Shown piece by piece: positions 17,412 to 25,366 of a stretch of DNA of 50,201 bases (the first letter of the stretch is position 1; every line of letters starts with the position of its first letter). The translations under genes and the position numbers were made by a program. Under the pieces are notes generated by a model. The model was not told the origin of the DNA. It did not search any database and was given only the letters and a program-made list of their open reading frames with translations. The stretch comes from Gemmatimonadota bacterium (GTDB lineage Bacteria > Gemmatimonadota > Gemmatimonadetes > Longimicrobiales > Gaopeijiaceae): NCBI GenBank assembly GCA_024638305.1, contig JAHEKN010000289.1:9373-59573 (forward strand), in the 5' to 3' direction.

Positions 17412-18898
17412 TCCCACCCGAGGGCGCCGCTCCTGACCGGGGGGTGCGCGGAGCACGCGTCTTCCTCGGCGTGCCGATGGCCATCAACGTGCGGGACGTG
17501 CTGCGCTCCGGCATCCTCGACGGCCTGCTGGCAGCGGGCGTCGAGGTCCACGTTTTCTCGCCCGCGGCCGAGGAGCCGGGCTTCGCGGCCGAGTTCGGCC
17601 GGCCCGGCGTGCACCTCCACCGCTTGCTTCCCCATTCGGGAGGCGTATTCCAGATCGTGGAGCTGGCGACCATGAAGCTTCACGCCCTGGTTCAGTCGCT
17701 CCGCTGCGACACGCTGGAGATTCGCCTGCGCCGCACGCTCCGCCGCAACCCGGTCGCGCGCCTGGTGCGCTGGAAGCTGGGGATCGCGGGACGCCGCGTG
17801 CAGGACGCCCTGCTCGCCGCAGCGAGCTTCCTCCTGGTGCGTCTCTCGTCGCGCGCCTACGACGCCACGTTTCGCGATCACCCCCCGGCCCTGGTGCTCG
17901 GGACCCGTGTCCTGACCATGACTCCACCCTCCCGGCCGGAAGGATCGCGCGCGCTCGACCGGCATCTGCTGATCGCCGCCGCCCGCCACCGCGTGCCGGC
18001 CATGGTGCTGGTCGCGAGCTGGGACAACCTGACGACCGCCGGGTTCTTCCCGGTCCCGCCGAGCGCGATCACGGTGTGGAACGAGATCATGGCGCACGAG
18101 GCGGAGGACATCCACGGCGTGTCTGCCGAGCGCATCCGCATCACCGGCGCCCCCCAGCACGACACCTACGCCCATCGCGACCAGCGGACGCCGCGGGAAG
18201 AGTTCTTCCGGCGGCACGGACTCGATCCGGCGCGTCCCCTGGTCGTCTACACCACCCAGACCGTTGGGACCGTGCCCGATGAGCCCCGCATAGCCGAGAT
18301 GATCGCGGGGGGGATCGCGGAGCGCTTCCAGGGCCGGGTGCAGCTCCTGGTACGCCTGCACCAGCTCGACGAGATGGACCGCTACGGAGCGTTAGGGGGC
18401 CGCCCCGACGTGGCGCTTGATCAGGCCGGGCAACAGCGGCCCGGCTTCGACGATCGCGATTTCGGGCAGGCCGGGCTGATGGAGCTCGCCGACACGATGC
18501 ACCACGCCGACGTGGTCGTGAACACGGCGTCGTCGATCTCGATCGATGCGGCCGCGTGCGGGGCACCGGTGGCCTGCGTGCGCTTCGACGCGGCGTCGGA
18601 TTCGCCCTACGACCGGTCCACGCGGCGGCTGTACGACTACACCCACCTGACTCGTATCGTGGAATCCGGCGGGGTCGAGATGGTCGACTCGCTGGAGGAG
18701 CTCGTGGACTTCGTCGCTCAATGCCTCGACGATCGCCACGTGAACGGGGAGGGGAGGGCGCGCCTCATCAGAGAGCAGTGCTACCGGATCGACGGCCGCT
18801 CTGCCGAGCGCGTGCTGGAGGCCGTTGTCGACGTGCTCGCGACCCTCGGCCCGCCACGCCGGTCCGAGCGGCCCGAGCCAAGGGCGATGCCCCGCTAG
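17408..18898 (+). CDS. putative GT-B-fold glycosyl- or glycerophosphate transferase
   Basis: A 496-residue protein I can only place at fold level. The first third begins VFLGVPMAINVRDVLRSGILD and discusses no known catalytic motif. The centre, VLVASWDNLTTAGFFPVPP and ITVWNEIMAHEAEDIHGVS, then ITGAPQHDTY, is the pattern of CDP-glycerol glycerophosphotransferase-like and related surface-polymer transferases. The end, NTASSISIDAAACGAPVACVRFD, is a GT-B nucleotide-binding region. The last codons (Ala-Met-Pro-Arg-stop) fall in the first copy of a 20-bp tandem repeat. It faces the convergent wzc gene. GTG start overlaps the SDR stop. Confidence 0.65.
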   Translation: MIPPEGAAPDRGVRGARVFLGVPMAINVRDVLRSGILDGLLAAGVEVHVFSPAAEEPGFAAEFGRPGVHLHRLLPHSGGVFQIVELATMKLHALVQSLRCDTLEIRLRRTLRRNPVARLVRWKLGIAGRRVQDALLAAASFLLVRLSSRAYDATFRDHPPALVLGTRVLTMTPPSRPEGSRALDRHLLIAAARHRVPAMVLVASWDNLTTAGFFPVPPSAITVWNEIMAHEAEDIHGVSAERIRITGAPQHDTYAHRDQRTPREEFFRRHGLDPARPLVVYTTQTVGTVPDEPRIAEMIAGGIAERFQGRVQLLVRLHQLDEMDRYGALGGRPDVALDQAGQQRPGFDDRDFGQAGLMELADTMHHADVVVNTASSISIDAAACGAPVACVRFDAASDSPYDRSTRRLYDYTHLTRIVESGGVEMVDSLEELVDFVAQCLDDRHVNGEGRARLIREQCYRIDGRSAERVLEAVVDVLATLGPPRRSERPEPRAMPR

Positions 18899-18960
18899 GC
18901 GTGGCGAGGCCCCGCTAGGCGTGGCGATGCCCCGCTAGGCGTGGCGATGCCCCGCTAGGC
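18881..18960. repeat. four tandem copies of a 20-bp unit between convergent genes
   Basis: Four 20-bp units run head to tail, at 18881-18900 (first 3 bases diverged), 18901-18920 (one change), 18921-18940 and 18941-18960 (identical). The consensus is GTGGCGATGCCCCGCTAGGC. The stop codon of the plus-strand transferase gene (18896-18898) lies in copy 1 and that of the minus-strand wzc (18955-18957) in copy 4, so the whole 56-bp gap is repeat. Every unit contains CTAG and so offers a TAG on both strands. No long T-tract or strong stem is present. Confidence 0.95.
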
Positions 18961-21330
18961 GTCCTGCTTGTAGTAGCGGTAGTAGTAGCGGTATCCCGCA
19001 CCCGAGCCGTAGTAACGATCGCGGCCCTTGAAGTCCACGTCGTTCAGGACGACGCCGGACACCGGCGCCTGCACGGCCGTCAACTGGTCGTGCGCGAAGC
19101 GGATGGCGCCCCGGTCGGTGGCGCCAGCCCGGGCAATGAGGATGACCCCGTCGGCCAGCGTTCCCAGGACGGCCGCGTCGGTCACGACGTTCAGGGGCGG
19201 GGAGTCCATCAAGACCTGCGTGTACCGCTCGCGCAGCAGCCGGACCAGCTCCCGCATGCGGGTCGATCCCAGCAGCTCCGAAGGGTTGGGCGGCAGGGTC
19301 CCCGTCGGCAGGAAGTCGAGCGTGCGGCCGTCGCCCACGTCCACGCTGTGGATGGCTTCCGAGAGCTTGGCCTCACCGAGCACCACGTTGGTGAGCCCCG
19401 GGGTCTTCTCGGCCCCGAACACGCGGTGCACGATGCCCCGCCGGAGGTCGCAGTCCATGAGAAGGGCGTTGGTCCCCTGCTGCGCCAGCGTGATGGCGAG
19501 GTTGGCCGCGCTCGTCGATTTCCCCTCGGATGGACCCGGACTGGTGAACACGAGGACCTGCGCGGGTCGCTCCAGATCCAGGAACGTGATGTTGGTCCGG
19601 AATGCCCGATAAGCCTCGGACACGGGGTTGGAAATGTCGTCCCGGGTGACCAGTCGTTCCTGGACGGGCTTGTCCTTCCTGAGCAGACGCCGCCGGCCGT
19701 TGCCGTTCTCGAGTCCCTGGATCCGTGGGATCAAGGCGAGCACGGGAAGTCCGGTGATCCTACCGAGGTCCTCGCGGGTGTGTACGGTCTCGTCCAGGTA
19801 GTCACGCGCGCCGGCGAGACCGAGGCCGAGCGTGAGCCCGAAGAGGATAGAGAGCAGGAGGCTGCGGAGCTTGCGCGGGCGGATCGGGTCGCGTGGGTCC
19901 ACGGCCAGATCGGAGATGTTCACGTCCCCGAGCTCCACCGCCTGCGCGATCTCCGCCTCCTTGAGACGCGCCTGCAGGAGGTTGAACACCTCCTCGAGCG
20001 AGGCCTTGCGGCGCTCGAGACGGGCCTGCTGCACGGCCTTCTGGGGGATCTGCTGAAGCTCGGCTCCGAAGGCGGCCAGTCGGTTGTTGAGCGAGTTGAT
20101 CGAGGTTTCCAGATTGCGCTGGTAGGATAGAGCGAGCTGAAGAAGCTGGTCCTCCACGCCGGCGATCTGCCGATCGAGCTCGATCACCTCGGGGTGCACG
20201 CTCTCCCGGCGCTCGAGCATCGCGGCCAACTCGTTCGAGAGCCGGGTGAGATCCGAGAGCAGTCCAGTGACCGCCTGGTTCTCCAGGAACGTGCGGAAGC
20301 CGGCCAGCCGGCTGAACGGACTCGGCCCCGAGTAGCTCGGGTCGGCGTTGGTCCGATCGATCTCGTCGAGGATGCCGGTGAGCGTGGCTAGGTCCGAGGA
20401 GGCCTCGTCCCGGTTCGCCTGAAGCGCAACCCGGCGCGCAACCTGCTCGGCGCCTTCGGCCTGCAGATTGACGATCTGCTCGCCCTGCTCGAAGGCGAGC
20501 ACCGCGTTCTCCGCGTCCTGGAGCTGGATCCGGTACGTCTCGATCTGCTCGGACAGGAAGTTCACCATGCTGACGGCTTCCGTCTTCTTGGCCGCGATCC
20601 GCTGGGCCTTGAAGGTCGTCGCCACGGTGTTGGGCACGCTCTTGACCAGCGCCGGGTCCGTGCCCTGGAACGTGACGGCGATCACGTTGGCGTCCCGGAA
20701 CGGCCGGCCAACGCCAAGCTGGCCCATCAGGGCGTCGATGGCCTCGTAGCGGTCGGAGACCCGGAGCACGATCTCTTCCTGGAGGCCGCCCCGCGGATCC
20801 GGGTCCACGACCAACCGCACGCCGTTGAACACGCGGGCCTCGCCGAGCGGCAGCTCGGTCACGACCAACCCCTCCCGGTCGCGTACCTCGTATCCGCCGC
20901 CCACGAGCCGGAGCGTATAGCGTTCCGGCTGCGTGAAATCCGACGCGCTCACGTCCTGGAAGAGAGAGTCCCGCGCCGTGCCCTGCGGTCGCACGAGGCG
21001 CACCTGCAGGGCCAGCGAGTCCACCGTAGCCTCCGCGATGTGACGCGCCCGCAGGAGGGCCATCTCCGTCTCCACGTTGCTGCCGCTGAGGACGCCCTCG
21101 AGGAGCTCCAGTGCGGGGAGGACGGGCTGCCGCTCCCGGTCCACGTGGATGGTGGCGCGGGCCTCGAACACCGGGGCCGTGCGCCACGTGTACCAGACGG
21201 TGGCCCCCACGACCACGACCAGGACGCCGAAGATGAGCCCGACGTTGCGGCGGACGAGGTTCAGGAAGTCGCGAAGGTGGATCTCGTGCTCGTCCGGTCG
21301 ATCTGCCGGAGACGAACCGTTCGGGTTCAT
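18955..21330 (-). CDS. wzc: polysaccharide co-polymerase / BY-kinase (Wzc-type)
   Basis: Inner-membrane protein of 791 residues that controls polysaccharide chain length and export. It has an N-terminal Wzz domain with TM1 at about 30-48, a long periplasmic coiled-coil region (about 260-460) and a second TM near 495-515 (LLLSILFGLTLGLGL). The cytoplasmic bacterial tyrosine kinase follows: Walker A GPSEGKST (599-606), Walker A' LLMDCDLRR (623 on), Walker B VLMDSPP (706-712). The C-terminus carries eight tyrosines between 773 and 787, the autophosphorylation cluster. It follows wza by 22 bp on the minus strand. No Wzb-type phosphatase is nearby. Confidence 0.93.
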   Translation of the reverse strand: MNPNGSSPADRPDEHEIHLRDFLNLVRRNVGLIFGVLVVVVGATVWYTWRTAPVFEARATIHVDRERQPVLPALELLEGVLSGSNVETEMALLRARHIAEATVDSLALQVRLVRPQGTARDSLFQDVSASDFTQPERYTLRLVGGGYEVRDREGLVVTELPLGEARVFNGVRLVVDPDPRGGLQEEIVLRVSDRYEAIDALMGQLGVGRPFRDANVIAVTFQGTDPALVKSVPNTVATTFKAQRIAAKKTEAVSMVNFLSEQIETYRIQLQDAENAVLAFEQGEQIVNLQAEGAEQVARRVALQANRDEASSDLATLTGILDEIDRTNADPSYSGPSPFSRLAGFRTFLENQAVTGLLSDLTRLSNELAAMLERRESVHPEVIELDRQIAGVEDQLLQLALSYQRNLETSINSLNNRLAAFGAELQQIPQKAVQQARLERRKASLEEVFNLLQARLKEAEIAQAVELGDVNISDLAVDPRDPIRPRKLRSLLLSILFGLTLGLGLAGARDYLDETVHTREDLGRITGLPVLALIPRIQGLENGNGRRRLLRKDKPVQERLVTRDDISNPVSEAYRAFRTNITFLDLERPAQVLVFTSPGPSEGKSTSAANLAITLAQQGTNALLMDCDLRRGIVHRVFGAEKTPGLTNVVLGEAKLSEAIHSVDVGDGRTLDFLPTGTLPPNPSELLGSTRMRELVRLLRERYTQVLMDSPPLNVVTDAAVLGTLADGVILIARAGATDRGAIRFAHDQLTAVQAPVSGVVLNDVDFKGRDRYYGSGAGYRYYYRYYKQDA

Positions 21331-21352
21331 TTGAATCGGAAGCCCCCGCCGA

Positions 21353-21985
21353 TCATCGGGAGACGAGGAGTACCAGGTTGGTCACGATCGACGTGATCCA
21401 TGCCAGGCTGGACAGGTTGCGGGACATCCAGCTCCGCTTGCCGACGAGGAGGCGGTCCCCCGACCGGATGCCCGCGTCGGTGATGGCCATGGTGCCGGCC
21501 AGGTCCGTGCGGATGGTCCGTCCCTCACGCACCAATGTAATGCGGTTGACGTCACCATCCGGTGTCACGCCCTGAGCCAGGGCGATGAGCTGCGCCACGC
21601 TGACGGTTGCGTCGACGGGATAAAGGCCGGGGACCCGCACCTCACCCATCACGGTCACGCGTCGGAGCAGCGTCACGTTCACTGAGGGGTTCACCAGGTA
21701 CTGATCGTACTCCTCCGTGAGCTGCTCGCGAAGCGTCTCGGGTGACACGCCGACGACCGGCTTGCGGCCCAGAAGCGGAAGGACGACCTCGCCACTCTCG
21801 TCCACCTGGAAGTCCCCGGAGAGGCCTTCTTCACGCCATATCTGGATCCGGATGACGTCGCCCGGGAGCAGGGACGTCGCGCTCGAGGCGTTCGGCGCGC
21901 TGCTGACAACCGGGGGAGTTTGGGCTGAGGCGGGAGCAGCGGCCGTCGCGAGGAACAGCAGTGCCACACCTAGGCTGCGGAGCAT
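21353..21985 (-). CDS. wza: polysaccharide export protein, Wza-like, short form
   Basis: A 210-residue exporter component. Residues 1-21 are a signal peptide with cleavage after ASA; there is no lipobox Cys. Then come the polysaccharide-export domain (LLPGDVIRIQIWREEGLSG, EVVLPLLGRKPVVGVSPE) and one SLBB-like segment (RRVTVMGEVRVPGLYPV, LIALAQGVTPDGDVNRITLV). The end is a hydrophobic stretch (SLAWITSIVTNLVLLVS) that could be a membrane helix. E. coli Wza is a lipoprotein of about 380 residues with two SLBB domains, so this is a reduced form common in other phyla. It heads a two-gene minus-strand operon with wzc and is divergent from the polymerase gene. Confidence 0.88.
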   Translation of the reverse strand: MLRSLGVALLFLATAAAPASAQTPPVVSSAPNASSATSLLPGDVIRIQIWREEGLSGDFQVDESGEVVLPLLGRKPVVGVSPETLREQLTEEYDQYLVNPSVNVTLLRRVTVMGEVRVPGLYPVDATVSVAQLIALAQGVTPDGDVNRITLVREGRTIRTDLAGTMAITDAGIRSGDRLLVGKRSWMSRNLSSLAWITSIVTNLVLLVSR

Positions 21986-22065
21986 ACGTTGTGCGTTCCG
22001 ACTGTCGTCATTGCCGCTCCACCCGGCGGGAAACGGCTGCGATCGGGGGAATCGACCACCGTGCG

Positions 22066-22094
22066 AAGCTACCTGCGACCGGTTGGGGTGGCAA
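22066..22094 (-). promoter_or_regulatory. candidate promoter of wza-wzc
   Basis: On the minus strand TTGCCA (22094-22089) and TAGCTT (22071-22066) are separated by exactly 17 bp, with the -10-like box about 80 bp upstream of the wza ATG. The match to the sigma70 -35 is 5 of 6 and to the -10 3 of 6. It is the best pair I can see in the gap, not a proven promoter. Confidence 0.35.
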
Positions 22095-22122
22095 CCCGTG
22101 GGGACCCCAACCCGTTGGGGTC
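22081..22122 (+). promoter_or_regulatory. competing hairpins in the wza/wzy divergent region
   Basis: A perfect 8-bp stem, GACCCCAA (22103-22110) with TTGGGGTC (22115-22122), closes a 4-base CCCG loop and is followed by TTTG on the plus strand. The left arm can instead pair with GGTTGGGGT at 22081-22089 (with ACCCCAACC, 22104-22112), so the two structures exclude each other. This is the geometry of an attenuator or of a terminator with antiterminator, ahead of the polymerase gene. It could also just stop transcripts from either side. Confidence 0.4.
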
Positions 22123-22228
22123 TTTGTAGTTGACGGTCCCGGCCGCTTCGGGCACTTTCCCGGGTCGGCCGGCGCCCCTCCGGGGGACCTTCCCAGTCTC
22201 GGATCTGCCACTCTCGAGTCGCACATAC

Positions 22229-23506
22229 GTGGATGAGCTCCTAGCCCTGTGGCTGCTCGCGCTCGCGCTGGCCGGGTATGGCGTGCTGGCTCGGCGCACG
22301 CGCGACGCCTTCCACCCGCTGGCGCTCTTCCTCCTCGGCTGGCTCGGGGTGTTCGCCTTCGCGCACTTCGACGTGCCCACCACCTACGACGAGCCTTACT
22401 ACGCCCTCCCGTTCGGGGTTCCCACGTATTTCGCGGTGCTCACGGCGGCCGTCGGCTTCAGTGTCGGATTCCTCCTGGCCGGACCGCGGCTGGCACCCCT
22501 GGACCGCGAAAGGATCTGGAGCCAGTTGCGCGCGTCGGTCGATCGGGGCCGGCTGGCGCCGATCACCGTGGGCCTCTTCGCCGTGGCCACTGCCACGACC
22601 GTCTACTTCATCTGGACGGCGGGGGAGATCCCTCTGTTCAGCCCCCGGATCAACGAGCTCCGGCGCACGTTCAAGCTGCGCTACTTCGGGTATCTCTACG
22701 ACCTGCACTACGCGGCGGCGCTGTTCTCGGCCATGCTGGCGGCGTGGAGCCCCACGCGGCGGGGACGGTGGGGGTGGACCTTCCTGGCGCTGACGTCGGC
22801 GCTGCTCCTGATGAGCGGTGGGGTGCGCGTGTCACCACTCACCGCTCTCGCGTGGATCTTCATCTTCCTGGCGCTCAGGCCCGGGCGACCCCGCGTGCGC
22901 CAGGTGGTCGTGGCCGTCGTCATCTTCGCCACGGTGTTCGGGGTCATCGAGCAGTACCGCCGCTCCCAGTACCGCCTCGACCCCGGCGTGCTCAACCCCC
23001 GGCTCGATCTGTCGGTGCCGGCCACCCTCTGGGCACATTCGGCTGCCAGCTTCAAGAACCTCCAGCTCACGCTCGATCAGGTGACGAGCCCGCTGCACCT
23101 CGGGCTCACGAGCTACGATCTTCCCAAGACCATCAACCCGGCCGCCCGGAGCGTCGACGAGCAAATCAACGCGCTCTACGGGACCCACAACACGCCGACC
23201 TTCCTCGGCTTCCTCTACTTCGACTTCGGCTGGGGCGGGATCCTGGTGATTCCGCTGATCTATGGTGCGCTCACCGCGCTGGTCTACCGGCGATTCCGCG
23301 TCGCGCCCAGCCTCTTCTGGCTGATCGTCTACATCGACTTCGTCCTGGCCGTGGCGTTGACGTTCCGAACGCATCGGTTTTTCGGGAACAACCTCCTTTA
23401 CTTCGCGCTCGTCGTGGCGTGTGTCGAGCTCCTGGCCGGCCGGCGAGCGACGCCGGCGCAGCGCAGCGCGCCCTCGCGTCCCGCAGAGCTCCAACCCGCC
23501 CCGTGA
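22229..23506 (+). CDS. oligosaccharide repeat-unit polymerase (Wzy-like membrane protein)
   Basis: Very hydrophobic protein of about 425 residues with roughly ten predicted transmembrane helices, including LLALWLLALALAGYGVLA, LTAAVGFSVGFLLAG, WTFLALTSALLLMSGG, LTALAWIFIFLAL, VVVAVVIFATVFGV and IVYIDFVLAVALTF. A long hydrophilic loop around 245-335 (RRSQYRLDP, SAASFKNLQLTLDQV) is the large periplasmic loop expected of Wzy polymerases. Wzy proteins share little sequence, so the call rests on topology and on neighbours wzc, wza and the flippase. GTG 22229 (Val-Asp-Glu-Leu-Leu) is preferred; the frame is open to a TTG at 22130, but that extension is Pro/Gly-rich and overlaps the hairpin region. 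Confidence 0.75.
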   Translation: MDELLALWLLALALAGYGVLARRTRDAFHPLALFLLGWLGVFAFAHFDVPTTYDEPYYALPFGVPTYFAVLTAAVGFSVGFLLAGPRLAPLDRERIWSQLRASVDRGRLAPITVGLFAVATATTVYFIWTAGEIPLFSPRINELRRTFKLRYFGYLYDLHYAAALFSAMLAAWSPTRRGRWGWTFLALTSALLLMSGGVRVSPLTALAWIFIFLALRPGRPRVRQVVVAVVIFATVFGVIEQYRRSQYRLDPGVLNPRLDLSVPATLWAHSAASFKNLQLTLDQVTSPLHLGLTSYDLPKTINPAARSVDEQINALYGTHNTPTFLGFLYFDFGWGGILVIPLIYGALTALVYRRFRVAPSLFWLIVYIDFVLAVALTFRTHRFFGNNLLYFALVVACVELLAGRRATPAQRSAPSRPAELQPAP

Positions 23507-23552
23507 TCGTCGCCTGCGGGGGTTCAAGGTGTCGCCCGGGGAGGCCGGACGG

Positions 23553-24704
23553 ATGAGGGTGCTCGTGAACTTCCTCCCCGTCTCCCGGGCCGGAGGCGGA
23601 CTGCAGAACGTGATGAACCTCTGGCGGCTGGTCCGCACGCGCGGCGAAGGCGACGCCTGGAGGGCGGTCGCGCGGCCCGAGCAGGGTCTGGAGCCGCCCG
23701 GGTCGGGCGTCGACTGGGCCACCCTGGACGTGTGGGACGTGGGGGGCTTCACCGCGCGCCTGGCCACCGAGAACGTGCGCTTGCCGCGGCTCGCGAAGGC
23801 GTGGGGCGCGGACGTGATCTTCACGCCCATGGGGGCGGGACCCGTCCGCACGCGGCTGCCGGCGGTGATCGGCTGGCACGACTCGACGGTCGCCTATCCC
23901 GACTCGGCCATGTGGGGGCAGTCCGGTCTGAGGTTTCGCGCGTACGAGTCGGCCAGGCAGGCGTACGCTCGCGTGGCGGGCCGGCGGGCCACGGTCGTCT
24001 GCGTGCAGACGGAGACCATGGCTCGGAGACTGGGGCACACGTGGGGGGTGCCGCGGTCGCGGTTTCGCCTGGTGCCGAACGGCCCGTCCGAGTTCCTGGC
24101 AGGAGAGCCGGCTGCACCGGAGGAGCCGCCCCCGGGCCGGCGGGTCGTGCTCGTCATCGGCGAGCCCAAGCCCTCCAAGAACTTCGAGGTCGTTCCCGCC
24201 GTGGCCGATGCCCTCGAGGACCTCGGTGTCCATGACGTGGAGATCGTCCTCACCCTCGAGCGGGACGGACCGTACATGGGCCCCTTCCGGGACGCATACG
24301 CGGCCCGCCGGCAGTCGGGCGTTCCGCTCCGCCTGATCGGTCGCGTGCCGCACGCGGAGCTGGCGGATCTCTACCGGGGCTCGGCCGCCGTGCTGCTGCC
24401 CTCTCTGCTCGAGTCCTTCTCCGCCACCTATGTGGAGGCCATGCACTTCGGCGTGCCGCTGGTCACCAGCGATCTCGACTTCGCCCGCGACATCTGCGGG
24501 GCCGCCGCGCTCTACGCTGACCCGCTCGACCCGACGGCTCTGGCCGCCCGACTCCAGGAGGTGCTCGACGGTCCCGGGATGCGCGCCGGGGTCCGTCAGG
24601 CGGGATTCGAGCGGGTCCGCGCCCTCCCCGACTGGGAGACCCGCTTCGGACTCTACCGGGACGCCTGCCGGGCAGCGTGCCTGGACGCGGCGCGGGCCGC
24701 ATGA
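23553..24704 (+). CDS. glycosyltransferase family 4
   Basis: Retaining GT-B glycosyltransferase of 383 residues. N-terminal half: RVLVNFLPVSRAGGGLQNV and IGWHDSTVAYPDSAMW. C-terminal GT1 domain: RVVLVIGEPKPSKNFEVV, then LRLIGRVPHAELADLYRGS and LLPSLLESFSATYVEAM with the Glu-x7-Glu pattern, ending GVPLVTSDLDFARDICG. ATG 23553 is chosen because GGGGAGG sits about 9 bp upstream; GTG 23529 and an open frame to 23421 are alternatives. Its stop overlaps the next ATG by 4 bp, which ties it to the acyltransferase and aminotransferase genes. Confidence 0.87.
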   Translation: MRVLVNFLPVSRAGGGLQNVMNLWRLVRTRGEGDAWRAVARPEQGLEPPGSGVDWATLDVWDVGGFTARLATENVRLPRLAKAWGADVIFTPMGAGPVRTRLPAVIGWHDSTVAYPDSAMWGQSGLRFRAYESARQAYARVAGRRATVVCVQTETMARRLGHTWGVPRSRFRLVPNGPSEFLAGEPAAPEEPPPGRRVVLVIGEPKPSKNFEVVPAVADALEDLGVHDVEIVLTLERDGPYMGPFRDAYAARRQSGVPLRLIGRVPHAELADLYRGSAAVLLPSLLESFSATYVEAMHFGVPLVTSDLDFARDICGAAALYADPLDPTALAARLQEVLDGPGMRAGVRQAGFERVRALPDWETRFGLYRDACRAACLDAARAA

Positions 24705-25366
24705 CGGACCTGCGCGCCGCGACGGGCGGACGACGGGTGGTGCTGGTCGGTGCCGGCGCGCTCGGGAGGGACAGCATGTCGGTCTTCCACGCCCTCCAGG
24801 CGCAGGACCCTGGCTGGCGCGTGGTGGGATTCGTGGACGACCGCGAGGAGCTCTGGGGAAGGGAGATTCTGGGCGTCCCCGTGGTCGGAGGCCTCGACTG
24901 GTTGCGGGACGCGCCGGACGACCTGGAGGCGCTCCTGACGGTGGGGATGCCGGACGACCGCCAGGCGCTCGCCGAGCGACTGTCGCCGTCGGTACGGTGG
25001 GCGACGGTGGTGCACCCCACCGCCGTCCTCACGCCCTGGGTCGTCATCGGTGAAGGCAGCCTGGTCATGGCACGCGCCACCTTCACGGTGAGCGTCCGCT
25101 TGGGACGTCACGTGGTCGTCAATCCCGGATGCACGGTCGCGCACGACGTCGAGATCGGGGATTTCGCCTACCTTTCTCCGGGCGTGGACCTTGCCGGTCG
25201 CGTCGTGGTGGAGGAGCGCGCCCACCTGGGCACGGGCGCAGTGGTGATCCCCGGCGTCCGCATCGGGGCCGGCGCCACGATCGGAGCCGGCGCCGTCGTG
25301 ATCCGGGACGTACCCCCCGGCGTGACCGCCGTCGGCGTTCCGTCACGAGTCTTGGAGAGCGAATGA
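24701..25366 (+). CDS. NeuD/PglD-type sugar O- or N-acyltransferase
   Basis: A 221-residue protein with an N-terminal Rossmann-like substrate domain (RRVVLVGAGALGRDSM, VVGFVDDREEL, about 11-70). It is followed by a left-handed beta-helix of hexapeptide repeats from about residue 105 (VLTPWVVIGEGSLVMARA, VVVNPGCTVAHDVEIGDFAYLSPG, AHLGTGAVVIPGVRIGAGATIGAG). PglD/LegH enzymes N-acetylate UDP-4-amino-4,6-dideoxy sugars, while NeuD O-acetylates sialic acid; both have this layout. The adjoining DegT aminotransferase favours the PglD/LegH role. ATG overlaps the previous stop, and its own stop overlaps the next ATG. Confidence 0.85.
   Translation: MTDLRAATGGRRVVLVGAGALGRDSMSVFHALQAQDPGWRVVGFVDDREELWGREILGVPVVGGLDWLRDAPDDLEALLTVGMPDDRQALAERLSPSVRWATVVHPTAVLTPWVVIGEGSLVMARATFTVSVRLGRHVVVNPGCTVAHDVEIGDFAYLSPGVDLAGRVVVEERAHLGTGAVVIPGVRIGAGATIGAGAVVIRDVPPGVTAVGVPSRVLESE

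Noticed and set aside
18881..18960. CRISPR array
   Set aside because: The units are contiguous with no spacers, only 20 bp long, and no cas genes are nearby.
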